64,000 nucleotides of DNA. Origin: Dendrocalamus latiflorus. Its lineage: Eukaryota; Streptophyta; Magnoliopsida; Poales; Poaceae. The notes beneath the pieces were generated by a model. It did no database searches and was not told the DNA's origin. It worked only from the letters and a program-made list of their open reading frames with translations. Positions 35,942 to 47,950 of this stretch are shown here, piece by piece (position 1 is the first letter of the stretch; every line of letters starts with the position of its first letter). The position numbers were made by a program, and so were the translations under genes. The DNA is taken from positions 23,359,412-23,423,411 of the forward strand of contig CM029663.1 of assembly GCA_017311315.1 (NCBI GenBank), in the 5' to 3' direction.

Positions 35942-38900
35942 TGAATCTCAACCCCGAGATTCCGGTAGAGCAGAAAGAGTGGAGGTGGGTTATATTGGCT
36001 AGCAATGGGTTTCGGGGTATTGCTCGATGTATAGTTCTTTAGCTCCACAGAGAGATGAAAATCTGCACAATAGGGGTCAGCACTTGGAGAAGTCAAAGGG
36101 AAGAGAAAAACCTTGTGCTCCTGGATAGGTCGTAGGCTTCCAATTACTTGCTCTTTGACATTGTTGTCTTCACGTCCTTGGAAAATGGAGTAGTTGCATT
36201 GTTTATTGGACATATGGTGGTCATGGAATTCACACTAATAGATGGGTAGCAATGGTCTGTGCCCTAGGGGTAGAGAGCCTTGGAAATGTAGAGGTACTTC
36301 TAGGTGGGGTCTTTTACTTCTACTGGGATCCCGTCCTTAGTCTTTAGCTTTGCCAAGCACGATAATTTTGGCTAAATGTGCATATTGTAGTCCTCATCAC
36401 CAGAAGATTTTTGGCCTTGCGAATCTCCTTGTACTGTTCTGATTAGCTCTAAGTCTAAGTTGTTGCAGTTTCAAGGACATACCTCGTAGTAGTTCTTTGG
36501 CAGTTCTGTCTCTTAGTACTACCCCCCTTAAATAAATGTCAGTAGTCATTATTCATCTCTGCTAGCTCCAGGCATGATGGGTCTTGTGGCAAGGTGGAGA
36601 CTCATCCATTGCACTTCGGCTGCTTAGCCAGCATTAGGTTCAGGGGCAATCTTTGGGGCAGTGGCCTTGTCCTTCGCAAAGAACACATGTGACATTGCTC
36701 ACTGGGCACTCACCAGGCTGGTGGTCTTCCTCGCAGTTGGAGTAGTTCACGGAGCATTGGTATGCGCAATGTCTTTTCTCTTCACGTCGTTGACGCGCTC
36801 CTTGTCATTGTGTTTAGTTGGCGGCGATTTGATCTATAGGTCCTCTGGGTGGGTAAGGAGAGAGTGTTAGCAGGGCAGAGTCTCGAGTCTTGGTCTTTGG
36901 TGATCCATCACTTTGCTTCAGTAGATTTGACTGGGATTGTAGCAAATGGGGTCAGAGGGAATAGCATGAGGTAAGGATTGAGTCGTGGGGATAAGGTAAT
37001 CCAAACTCATTCTAACTTTAAAAGAACACATCCGAGAAGCTGGGGTGGCACACAAACCTTGCAAGTTCTTTAAAACAATCTTTTCCTGTGACTGCGAAAG
37101 ATAATGCCGGAGGGCAAGAAGGCAGTGCACAGGGCCAAAGTGAAAGCTTGCGACAAGACAACGTCTATTCGGGGAAACACATATGTGGGGGCACAGGGTT
37201 TATCTGCATAGTCCGTTTAGAACGAGACTACCTTATCTTCATGACCATCTTCTACGTTCTTAACCTTACATTTTGGAGTAGGGGCATGAGAAGGGGAACA
37301 AAATTTTCCTTTCGAAATTAATAGAAGGAAGAGGAAAGTATTTGGAGTAGTTTCATTGATTTTAGCACTCATCTTTTTTTTATAAATGATCCTTGTGGCA
37401 AAACAGATTTTTTTGTCAAGGTATCCTAATCTCTTCCAACACTCAACTATTCATCACTGAATCAATTCACTCCCATATGAATTTTTTTTATATAAGGCTT
37501 AGAATCCGACGGCTTTTATGATTTAACTTCCACTTTTGCAACCTGCACTTAGGCTATCTTTCTCCATTAATTGTGCATGGTATTACTGCCATCTAAGTCT
37601 CGCATAAATCTTTGACTTTCAATCATATATTTGGGGATTAAATATCATATTTTCACTATGACTGTATAATCAAAATCTCGAATCCACTATTGGTCAACTT
37701 ATTAACTCTACAATCCAATGAAAATGCAATACCTCTACTATAAATCCACCGATATATAAATTTTCCATCAAAAATTTTATTAATCGAATTGAGGTTACCA
37801 AATTCTTATATGTGCCTGAATTTCTCCACATCTTTATAAATCCAATCTCAGGTTCGTCAATTGCCAGTTTTATCAGCTTTCCAATCCTATGAAGATCTAA
37901 CTTGATTTATTTAGATCCACTAATGTCTTTCGTATCGTGACCTCCTAATAATCCAGTCTGGTGTCATTGATCTAAATCCATAGTTTGCTTCTCCAATGAT
38001 CAACCTGAATCTTTATTGTCTATCCACTCCTTAATTCTGAATTCTGATGATTATCCAACATTATTGCCTTCAAGTTCACCAGTGTCACGTGTATCAGGAT
38101 TTCCTATTAATCCAAGATTGTATTCAAAATCATAATTACTCCTCGGGTAACCACCTAAATCTTTAGTGACAACCTCCGAATTAATTCATTATTATGAACA
38201 TCTTCCAGGAATAATGTTATTAATCAAGCCTATACACTGATAATTGTTATCATCCCTCCAATTTCTCAAAACTCTATCAATTTGTCTAGCAATCGATCAT
38301 ATTCCATTATTCCACTATTGTAAATTGCATGTAGGTTATCCCTTTTCACTGATTAACCACGGCATTTTGCCGTCTAACTTCAAACCGCGAGTATCTTTTA
38401 TTTATTCAATCCACCGATAATATACTTCCTATCGTGTCTTTTCAATTTCATTAATCCTACTATAGGTATCCGATTTTCACATAAATTCTAGCTTCCACCA
38501 TAGATTTATAAATCAAATCTCATATCTATTATTCACCAACTTGATCAGCTCCTCAATCCAATGGATGCCTAGTATTCTTTATCTTAGATCCACAGACAAT
38601 TTTTGGTATCGAGACTCCCTAGTAATCCAATATGACATTATTAATTCAATCCCATAAGTTGCTCCTGTAGAGATCATCCTAAATATTCACTATCTCCATT
38701 TTGTTTCATTATTACATACATCCTCCGAGAGTTATGTTATTAATCAGGTCTATACTCCGATAGTTGTGATCATATCTCCAATTTCTAAGAATTTTAGTTA
38801 ATCCTTCAACTATCGATTATCTCCTATTATTCCATTATTATAAACATCTTCCAGTAATTTTACAATTTATCAGTGTTGCTATTTCTCCAAGAGCCATTTA

Positions 38901-39261
38901 ATTCAGCTACCTAGGCCTTCTATTCATTTACGCTCCACGAATACATTCATCCATATTCACATTATTGTTTCCTCCAAGAATAGAATAATTGTTGAGATTA
39001 GGCCTCAAGGTTTAACATCATGATTCTTAGCCTAGAGTGGGTTTTCATAGAAAATTACAGGAGTACTGGATTTTTATCGCTTTGAACTTCGGGGTAAGAG
39101 AACTTCAGAAGTAAAATGGCGGGTAGCATATAGATGAGGGGAATCATCTAAGAGTTGAGATTAAACAATACCACTTAGTTTTGTGAAAATAGATACCGAG
39201 AAAATAATTCTAGTCATGGACTAACGACCAGGCTAACTAGGTCACGACCTGCAGTCGATAT
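35942..39261 (-). other. LARD internal domain, mostly non-coding
   Basis: No open frame of useful length. The left third is GC-moderate and holds a gag zinc-knuckle relic. The right two thirds (about 37320-39000) are AT-rich, with many short words such as aatccaat and attatccaat that look like decayed repeats. Confidence 0.7.
36640..36735 (-). pseudogene. gag zinc-knuckle relic in the LARD
   Basis: A minus-strand frame reads CEEDHQPGEC and then CVLCEGQGHCPKDC before TGA at 36640-36642. The second block is a perfect C-x2-C-x4-H-x4-C zinc knuckle. The first lacks its first Cys pair spacing. This is the only recognisable protein trace in the internal domain and suggests descent from an autonomous gypsy element. 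Confidence 0.65.
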
Positions 39262-39273
39262 GCTCTGATACCA
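39262..39273 (-). promoter_or_regulatory. primer-binding site of the LARD (tRNA-iMet type)
   Basis: The minus strand reads TGGTATCAGAGC four bases inside the 5' LTR. Confidence 0.88.
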
Positions 39274-39277
39274 TCGC

Positions 39278-42200
39278 TGTAGGGACCCAGATATTAATAT
39301 CCGGATTCCTCTGTGATTACCGCACTATTCCCTGGATCAGTAGATAGTGCTCACAGATTACAGTTCTGAATATCAAAATACATATCATGCGGAAACGTAA
39401 TTAAAATAATAAACTTACTCATGGGCCAAATAGGCCGAAATCATAAAATTGCAGCAGCGCAAGAACGAAGCTCACAGGTGGGACCTTCAGGACATGCCCA
39501 CAGGCAGCCAACTGGAGGTTCGCGACCTAGCCCTTGACATCTTCATCTTCTCTGCCAGCTTGTCCAATTTTGTTGCTGAGGCGAGGTGATTTGAGTCTTG
39601 ATTCTGAATTTTTGTCGCAAAAGCGAGCGTGAGCACTCCGACCCCGTGCTCCGCGAGCCAATACACAGAATGCAAATAAATAGTATGCATGGCTTATCAA
39701 AGGAAGGCTTAGGTTATTTTATTTGCCATAAACTGCATTTGAAATATGGTATATAGAAATCTCCTGAGACTTAGCAGTTTGAACCAAATCATATTGTGTG
39801 AAAGAATGCAATATCATTAATACTGATACAGATTTTTCGTTCACCATATATGGCACATGCACCATATGCTTATCTTTCAGCGTTGTATACGCTTAACTTA
39901 CCACTGGGACGACACCCAGGACAATTCCAAACCAGGGCAGTCCTTCGCCCTTCACATTTCCATTCCCACCCACAAAGTTTTTGAAATAGAACTATATCTA
40001 GTTAAGTTCCCATGTCCGCCCTTGACCGTGGGCACGGCTATTCGAATAGTTTTAGACTCTGCAGAGTGTGTACACTTTCACCACAAGAGATAATCAACTC
40101 ATTGCCCCACATGATTCCTTAGACATGTGGTCGAGCAGACCATCACAGTGACTTTTCAAAGTATCTAGACCCTTTTCTCATCTCACTTTTATGGGCTTCT
40201 CCCACTTGCGGTGGGTCCCATCTGTGCGCGGGATGTTTCCCACAGCCACTAACGCAGCCGGGCTCCCCTCCCCGCAACGTTAGGACAGCTGGGAAACTTC
40301 ACCCTACCTGGTGTCCCTTCAGGCCCCCTTGCCATAGCGTAGCCCCTTCAACCCCCTACCAGTGAGATGAGTCCAGGGTTTCGATAAGTTTACTTAGCCA
40401 AGTTGTACTTTACAGACTTGTGGTTGTACTGTTTTACACAGGAGGTCATGACAAGATTCAGTCCTTAGAATTATCTGGGCGGTCTACCACAAACCCACTT
40501 TGTGCTTCCACTGCACCACACATTCACACCCTCAAACCAATCCGCCCAGATATTTAAGCATGTTGGGGGTTTTTGGGAACATAAAATAATCATACCAACA
40601 TATACCAGTCATTCCCGTCATGACTGCCCGAATCAATTTCTCATGAATAAAAGTGATGCTTGGGGCAATTTCTTGCCCCGGGTTCCTAGTCAATGCTAAG
40701 CATGGCATACAATTAAGGACTTTTTTTTGAAATGTTACTGTTATATTTTTGCTAGGGCGACAAGGTTCACACATTCAAATATTCCAAAGGAGGGGTAATA
40801 TTATTCAAGGTAAACAATAGGCACATAACTAGAATATTAAACTAAGCATGTATTTGCATATAAATTAACAACATGCAATTTGATAATTTAAAACAAAGTA
40901 ATTTGCAGAAAACATAGGATCAACATGGTCAAAGTATTGACTCGCCTTGCGCGGTTTACCGCGGACTTGAGCTCACACGAGGCTTTCTCTTGAGCTTCTA
41001 TTCTTCATCTTCACTTTGCTCTTGATCTCGCTTGATCCATTGATTCTTCGAGACTCCGGCTTCTAACTATGCGATAAGCGACTGATTCCAAATGAAGCAA
41101 ATAACTCAAAAGATCCAAATAAATCCAAATAAACCCAATTGAACTTGATTAATTTTTATTATGATTAAATAGAGGTGATTTGATACGAGGTTTTGTGGAC
41201 GCGGAGTATTTGTCGGAGCCGAACTAGCGATAATTGGTAGCAGGGCATTCAATGAAGGAGGAAGTAGGGTTTATGACACAGAAATATTAATGAGATTATC
41301 CTACTTTAGATTTGGGGGAAACTAGGTTGAGCCAACCATTGAATAGCAATTTACTGAAAAGGGGTACTATGAATTAATAGGAATTTTCTTAATAAAGCTA
41401 TTTCTTTTATTATTAACTATTCTTGACCATTAAATGTTAAAGTTTGTACCAAAAACATTTTAAACATTTTTGGGAAGGCAGCTCTCATGATATTAGAGAT
41501 GAGGAATCCACACCCGATATTTTATGTGGCAAAATCTTGCTAAATTAATTTACTTAGTTTGCATTAATAGATTTTGGTTAGGATATGAAAGATATCTTTT
41601 AGACCACCCGAGCTTTTAAGTATTATACGAGTTTGCAGAGTAAAGTCTGAAATTGTTGGGATTATCTTTATAAGGTTTCAAACATGCGTCTTTAATCAAT
41701 GTTGGATTAACTTCTAGTACATTTGATTTATAAAAGAGAATCTTTTACTTAGTTTCACCTACTTGATTTTTAACATCAATAACCCTTGGATCTATGTCGG
41801 TTATATGCTATCTGAAAATAGATCATATATATTCTCGCTTTAGTTGCACATGAAGATTAATGTAATAATCTCAACTGGCATAATATGAACCATCGTTAAG
41901 TTTTTAATTTAAATGTTTACATCTTCCTCATTATGAAATTACAAGTAATCTCCTAATATGCCGTTGATTAATAGTTAAGCTTTAAAACAAGTATTCACAG
42001 CACATTAGCCAATAACATATGATAATTGATGCATGCCTTATCATTTAGCAGCTCATTTGTATCCTAATAAATTGTTGCATCTTTTATAAATTATTCTCAT
42101 TTTTATCCACATCTTATATTTCAAGACTACTTCTAGATATGAGATGAGAGGATGCAAGTGATACACAATTTCTAAGTACTTCCTGCAAGGGGCCCACACG

Positions 42201-43794
42201 TCATAACAGAGACACGGAGAGGGGAGGGCACTGTCTTCGGCTGAGCTGATGGAGGGGAAGCAAAAGCAGAGGGAACAGGGGAGATACTCGGCCAGGGAAA
42301 AAGGGGGTGGTGGCGCCGGCGAAGGACGGCCGGGGAGGCGGCGGCAACCAGTGAAAGGGAATGCCCAGGTGACGACGAAGCTCACGGTGGCAGTAGCTCC
42401 GGCCGGGTGGCGCCAAGGCGGGCTGGCGGCGGTGTTAGGCGGCCGGCGGTGAGGCGGAATCGAGGCGCCGGCGGCCGGGGAGGAGAGGGAAAGGGGTGGC
42501 GCGCGCATGAGTAGGAGAGCGGCGGAGGGGAGCTTACCGAGTGACCTTTGGAGTCGGGGAGGTGCCGGAGGGGGCGGCGGCGATGGCCATGGGCGGCGCG
42601 AGGAGGTCGCCGTGGAGGAGGAGCACGGGCGGTGGAGGGCGCCGGCCAACGGTCGGAGGAGCTCCCGTGCACCAAGGAGAAACCCTCGGCGCGGGGAATC
42701 GGCCTCGGGTCAACCAAGGGGGAAGCGGCAGCGGCCATGGGCGGCGCCGGTAGGCTCATGGCGCTGGTGAGCTGAGGCGGCGGAGAGGCCCAATTGATGG
42801 GTGGGGCCAGTTGAGGGCGCTGTGACAGTGCTCCCTCGGCGAAGAATTTGAAGATGGTCGACCGAGGAGGCGGCGGAGGAAAAATAGCGGCGGCGGTCGG
42901 ATTTTGGGGGAAAACTCACCGTGCAGCTAGCGGGGAAGGGAGGGGGCGTGGAGAGCAATGGGGAGCGGCAGCATCCTTATAGCGGCAGAGGGCGGGAGGC
43001 GCAGCTGGCGGAGGACCGGGCGGAGCGGGGGAAGGACCACCGGGCAGGGCGCCGCGCAGGCGGTGCGCAGAGGCGCCGGGCTCGACGCGATGCGACCGAG
43101 CGAGCGGCGAGTGCAGAGCAGGGAGGGGGCAACGATGCAAGGATTTAGCGAGATTCGACGCAGAGCAGGGAGCACAGAAAAGGAGAAAGGGTGTGACGCG
43201 GAGGGTTCATGGCCACAGAAGGGAGAAGAAAAGAAATGCAGCGCAGCGAATGGGAGGAAGAAAGAAAAAGAAAGGGGAAGGAAGGCCAGCTCGGCCACAC
43301 GACAGAGAGAAAAAAAGGAGAAAGGCAAGCCGGCCTGGGCGCAAGGGAAAAGAGGAGAGAGGGAAGGAGAATTTAGAAAACTGGGATTTTCATTTTTAAT
43401 TCGTATTTTAAATCTTATATTAGGGTTTACTGATTTCAATATTTACATGACATTCAAAGTTTTATATTTTCATTTATGTTTTGCATCCAACTTTTGGGCT
43501 AATCATTTTGGAATGTATCCTAATATTCTTTTGGGTTTCATTTAATTAATCTTGACTCTTGAATTCAAGATTTTAGCATTTGAATTCATGATCTGCAATG
43601 TCATTTTCCATCTTTGTTATTTACACGATCATTATTTGTAATTGAGATTATCTTTGATGGCTAATTTTTTTTTATAGCACAAAACTCAAAAAAAAAACCT
43701 CAAATAGACATTCTGAAGAAAATCGAGTGCCAGCAAAATCAAGAAAATTTTTAAAATGCCCTATTTTTGAATATCCAAATTTTGGGATGTTACA
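39278..43794 (-). repeat. 5' LTR of the LARD (4517 bp)
   Basis: Exactly the same length as the other LTR. Nine single-base differences were noted by eye (for example near 39856, 40171, 41184, 41334, 42199, 42762, 43156, 43177 and 43713), about 0.2%. Confidence 0.93.
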
Positions 43795-44594
43795 AACGGG
43801 TAGTTTTCTTGTGTGGGGTATAAATACCCCCATGTGGCTAGTTGGAGATGTTGTTGCTTGACTCATTTTTATTGTCTTGAGCTAGAGTGAGGCTCTCCAC
43901 TCAATTGTGCATGTGTTGCACTTTGTGAGAGAGGAGAGGTGATCTAGAGTGCATGTGTTGCATCTAGAGAAGAACTTTGTGTCCGGATTGAGTTTGTGTA
44001 TTCGTTGCACGTGGTGAGAGTCAAGTGAGGGACTTGACTTATTACTGTGGAGTTTGCCGACTCCTAGACAGCGTTGAAGGCGTCGTGCGCGATGATCTTC
44101 TCAAGAAGGTTGTGAGAAGACCCGGCGAGGTTGTGAAGGTCGGAGCTCACCTACCCGTAGCGGGAAAGAGCTACCACTAGTGGATTTCAGGTGGAAGGCT
44201 TAATTCGTGGAGCCGGTCCGATTTGTTCGGGCTAACCTCAACGTGGATTAGGGGAGATCGGCAAGTCTGCGAACACCACGGTAAAACATCGTTGTGTCAA
44301 TTGTGGTTTGTTTCCTTGTACTCAATTTATATTCAAGCAATTTACATTCATAGAATTAAATTGATTGATTGTATACTTAGGATTGCAAACCTTGACCTAG
44401 GATAGAATTGTTGGTGCACTTAGATGGATTTATTTGTTGTAGGCGCTATTTGAGCTAAACCAATTTGTTTTAAGCTTCCGCATTGTATACTTGGTTTAGG
44501 CAAATAGAAAATCTCTTGAATCGTTAGTATTAATTTGAAGAGAATTTTTAGACCGCCTATTCACCGCCCTCTAGTCGGCCTCCTCGATCTTACA

Positions 44595-45120
44595 GTCTTT
44601 CCGACCACTTGAAATGTTCAGTCAGGAAGCAAAGCAAACTGATCAGATGTTATAATTGAGATCATCTTCGTATCCATGATGGACTCTACACCAACCTGCA
44701 TCAGATATGGTGCTCCAAGGTGTGTTACCGCCTAGAGTCAGGCATGGCTACTTGAGGCGTCTTCCGAATATAGCTCTTCACTGTTATGTTCTAAGACTCT
44801 CTAAGCAGGGTGCTATTTCCGTCTTCGAGAAGGTTACTGTTCCAGTTTTTGAGTGGATCTCTGTTTCATTGCCGATTAGGACTTAGTTCTTTTTTTTATT
44901 ATGGGCTCTGATCCGATGCACCCCTCTAGTCACACGGTCGCTATACAACGAAGTTTTCTGTATTTATAACTTCTTATATAGTGATTTTGCTGATTGTGCA
45001 TCCGTGGTTTTTCACCCGAAAGGATTTTCCATGTTAATCTTTGTCTTGTGTTCTTCATTGTTTTGTATTTTGTCTTGTCGGTTTCGTAACAAAGAGAATA
45101 GAACCTGGGGACATAATACC
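44595..45120 (+). mobile_element. copia 3' LTR, right portion
   Basis: Resumption of the copia LTR after the duplicated GTCTT. It ends near 45120 (ATAATACC), roughly complementary to the LTR start TGTATT. A diverged copy of the same LTR text occurs at 53823-54420, including gatcatcttcgtatccatga, gactctacaccaac and gttcttc-attgtttt. Confidence 0.6.
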
Positions 45121-45149
45121 TTAAATCCAAAATGACTATTTCCAGTGGG

Positions 45150-45872
45150 AGAGAGAAGCTCTTGGCATGGCTTAAAAAAAGAGGAAGCCTAGAGGTGGAG
45201 GTGTGGCGCTATCGTCAAGTCGAACAATGATAACAGTGAAGATATATAATCTGAGAAGGATGGTAACGATTTGGCTATATATGGTGCCGGCTGGCGAATT
45301 GACGAACGTGATTCACAATGATGAGCAGCTAGATGACCAGATAAGTGAGGCGGTTAAGAAGCAAAAATCAGTAAACGCGCGACTGCTGAGGCGGTCCCGC
45401 AAGCAAAAATGAGGATAATAGCTTGGAACTACCGGTTACTTGGAACCGACTGGTAGTTCTAGGGCTTCTGGATCTCCAGAAGCGTGAAGATCCTCACATT
45501 CTCTTCCTTTCGGCACGTTGGATTACCTAATGTATGTTGGCACGTGAGGTTTATTTTGGCGGATGGGGGGGGGGGGGGGGTTAATCTCAGTGTGAGGAAC
45601 ATGTCATATAGATACAGAGATTTTGGAAGAGGATGGTTTGTCATGGCGATTCACGGGAATGTATGGTGAACAACATCATGACAAAAAAAGAGAAGACGTG
45701 GCGCCTTCTGCGTATTTAAAAAATCAGATGGAAGGACCGTGGTTATGTGTTGCAGATTTTAATGAGATCCTATTTAGCCATGAGAAGGAAGGAGTCCCGA
45801 GATCACAAAGACAAAAGACAAATGGAAAACTTAAGAGAAGCTTTGGAATATTATCACCTCTCAAATTTGGGA
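45150..45872 (+). pseudogene. LINE: end of ORF1 and first half of the endonuclease
   Basis: Non-LTR retrotransposon of the plant L1 type on the plus strand. The segment ending at about 45412 (SVNARLLRRSRKQK and neighbours) looks like the end of ORF1. ORF2 starts near 45409 with MRIIAWNYRLLG, the usual first strand of the apurinic endonuclease (WN motif). The frame is shifted in a G-rich run (about 14 G near 45567-45580) and resumes at 45640 with WRFTGMYGE and GPWLCVADFNEILFSHEKEG (DFNEIL near 45755). Cut near 45873 by an inserted sequence. Confidence 0.75.
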
Positions 45873-46370
45873 TACTAGAAAGTAGACCTCACCAAATGGG
45901 CGTGCTGGTCGGGCCAGCCTAAGACACAACACTGATGGCCTATTCCAGACTCGGCACCGCCAACGATCTACACGGGTCGCGCTTGCTCAGCCCGATTAGC
46001 CATGCTGTGCTATGCATGGGTCAGCACTGCGGCAGAGCGGTTGACCTGATTATGGTACGGCATGGGCATAGCCCGTTTAGTCCGTTTAGCCTATTAGGCA
46101 CGATAACAATCCATTTTTTGAATTTTTTTAGCCATTTATATTTATCTCTTTTTATGGTATAGAATCTTTTTTTACTTTTTTGCATTTTTGAATTCTATAC
46201 ATTTTTTTTGGATTTTTTGCAATTTTTTCAAATGTTTCAGGCTAAGATGGTCTAAACGGGCTAAATATGGTCTGGCCGCATGGCACAGCCTATTTAGTTA
46301 GTTAGACCAAACGGGCTATGCCGTGTCTAGCCAGGCTCGGGCCGAGCTGCCCGCTTAGCCTGGTCTGCAA
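45873..46370. mobile_element. short insertion in the LINE, probably a MITE
   Basis: About 0.5 kb interrupts the LINE endonuclease between LSNLGY-like and GDTWWNKC-like residues. It holds repeated words such as aacgggcta and gccgtg and a T-rich centre. The ends are loosely inverted (gggccagcctaagacac versus the complement of gtctagccaggctcgg). Exact boundaries and target site were not resolved. Confidence 0.4.
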
Positions 46371-46712
46371 AGGAGACACTTGGTGGAATAAATGTCATAT
46401 AGCAGCGGGTTTTATTAGAGAGCGTCTGGATAGGGCAGTGGCAAACCAAGATTATTGGTGCCACAGATTTCCGGGGGTGCGAGTATCTAATGAAGATCCA
46501 CGTCATTCTGACCATCGCCCCGTTGTGGTTCACATGAAGGAGTAGAGGTGAGAAGAAGAGGACAACACAGAGGTGATAATTTCAGGTTTGAGGCTTGTTG
46601 GTTAGAGAAGGACTGCAGTGAAGTGGTGCAAGACGCATGGAGAGATGCTTTTGAATCGGACAGCAGCGAAGCTGATGAAGCTCTAAGGAAAATGGGAAAT
46701 GAGTCGTGGGAA
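46371..46712 (+). pseudogene. LINE: second half of the endonuclease
   Basis: Reads GDTWWNKCHIAAGFIRERLD and then RFPGVRVSNEDPRHSDHRPV. The SDHRPVVV block near 46507 is the last catalytic motif (SDH) of the LINE endonuclease. It is followed by the linker FRFEACWLEKDC that precedes RT in plant L1 elements. The frame stops at GNESWE, where the CACTA element inserts, and continues at 48314. Confidence 0.85.
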
Positions 46713-47504
46713 TACTACTACAGAAAGCCTAATACTAGACGCTAAATTACAGACGGTTTTGTGAAACCGTCTGTGATGTATGCTATTACAGACGGTTTTA
46801 ATTTGGATGCCGTCTGTAATATTTGTGGCGGGAAAAGGAGTATCACAGACGGTTCTTACCGCTGAACCGTCTGTGATACTGGAATATCACAGACGGTTTT
46901 ATAATAAAAACCGTCTGTGATAATCTGGAATATCACAGACGATTTTTATTATAAAACCGTCTGTGATATTCCAGTATCACAGACAATTTTATAATAAAAA
47001 CCATATGTGATACGTTTCCCGCCTTGTAATCCCTCAAAATTTCATATTTTCCCGCTTAAGTCCGAGTATGATTCAGTTTTGAGACACCTTCAGTTAAATG
47101 GGCATAACTTTTGCATACGGTGTCCGTTTTCGACGTTCTTGTACTCGTTGGAAAGCTAACGACGAGCCTGATCCAAAAAAAACTGACCAGCTTGTGCTAG
47201 TCGCCCTCCAAGACCCCGAAAATCGGCCATCTTTGGACCTAAACCTGCGTCACAAGTTTTTGGTTTCTATTTTTGCCTTTTTTTTCTTGGTCTTCCTTTC
47301 GGAATTTCGATTTTGCTTCAACTGAAAAGTTGTAGATCTCATCGAAACCTTTCAAATGAGTATATATAAGCTATATAAAACTTTGCTATTTTATCTTTTC
47401 AGGCTAGTTGTTTATATTACATCGGTATATAAAATTTGTGGTCTAATTCACAGACGGTTCTATATATAATCTGACCGCTGGGCCCGTCGATCCTCCTCAA
47501 CCCA

Positions 47505-47625
47505 ATCCTAGCCAATAGAAATCCACCAATCCTCACCCCACGGATCGTAGCTCCGCCTCTCCGTTCCCACTCCAAAAATTCGAACTCCCGCCTCTCCCTC
47601 CCTCTCCCTCCCCTATAAATATAAC
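47505..47625 (+). promoter_or_regulatory. promoter-like segment of the H3-derived unit
   Basis: CCAAT-type words near 47511 (agccaatag) and 47526 (accaatcc), cacggatc near 47538 (one base from the plant histone-promoter octamer CGCGGATC), a pyrimidine-rich stretch, and a TATA box (TATAAATA) at 47614-47621. The order fits a captured histone promoter. Function is inferred. Confidence 0.45.
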
Positions 47626-47676
47626 CAAAACCCAGCCTCCTTGCTGTCCTCCACCTCCTTGCTGTCCTCCTCCTTG

Positions 47677-47865
47677 ATGTCCTCCTCCTTGTTGTCCTCC
47701 TCCTTGCTGTCCTCCTCCTTGCAGACGATGCACAAGTTTACGGGAGGCAAGACACCGCAGAAACAATTAGCTCGTGCCAACCGTGCAGACGCTCAATCAA
47801 TGACGACGATGGTGGGCGTCAAAGACATCCAGCTCATGCGTTGCATCAGGGGCGAGAAGGCATAG
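47677..47865 (+). CDS. histone H3-derived mini-ORF captured by CACTA
   Basis: Frame with ATG at 47677, or in the conserved part at 47728. The first residues are Leu/Ser repeats from a ctcctccttg... microsatellite. Then follow QTMHKFTGGKTPQKQLA, matching the H3 tail from Gln5 to Ala21 with Lys9, Lys14 and Lys18 kept, and after a short diverged joint VKDIQLMRCIRGEKA, matching the H3 C-terminal helix end (PKDIQLARRIRGERA in normal H3). The stop TAG lies where H3 ends. The histone-fold core (helices 1 and 2) is deleted, so the product (63 codons) cannot form a normal nucleosome. It has its own TATA and poly(A) signals. Whether it is expressed is unknown. Confidence 0.7.
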   Translation: MSSSLLSSSLLSSSLQTMHKFTGGKTPQKQLARANRADAQSMTTMVGVKDIQLMRCIRGEKA

Positions 47866-47944
47866 ATGATCTTTGCTTTTTCTCTGTTCTTGTTGTGTAA
47901 CATACTTGTTGTTTTGGGATATTGTAATGATAGGCTCTAATCTT

Positions 47945-47950
47945 AATAAA
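47945..47950 (+). terminator. poly(A) signal after the H3-derived ORF
   Basis: AATAAA 80 nt after the stop codon, in T-rich 3'UTR-like sequence. Confidence 0.5.

Larger units (their letters stand above)
31408..43794 (-). mobile_element. LARD-type non-autonomous LTR retrotransposon (12.4 kb)
   Basis: Two LTRs of exactly 4517 bp (31408-35924 and 39278-43794) enclose 3353 bp of almost non-coding DNA. The 5-bp duplication AACGG lies at 31403-31407 and 43795-43799. On the minus strand a tRNA-iMet primer site (39262-39273) follows the right LTR by four bases, and a purine tract abuts the left LTR, so transcription runs leftwards. An LTR near 4.5 kb with about 3.5 kb internal non-coding sequence is the published LARD layout. 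It has primer site and purine tract but no pol, so it must depend on an autonomous partner, plausibly a Tekay-like chromovirus, to move. It has inserted into the SIRE-like LTR. Confidence 0.92.
29547..44594 (+). mobile_element. SIRE-like solo LTR (about 2.65 kb net) with nested LARD
   Basis: Starts TGAAAGATC and ends GATCTTACA, flanked by GTCTT at 29542-29546 and 44595-44599. After removal of the LARD and its duplication about 2.65 kb remain. Plus orientation: TATA box (GGGGTATAAATACC) near 43817-43830 and the typical SIRE-type end CACCGCCCTCTAGTCGGCCT shortly before the 3' terminus. A second copy of the start word after AAAGGGGAGAT (about 29591) looks like a purine tract joined to an LTR start, so the left edge has a small duplication. 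No internal genes. Confidence 0.75.
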
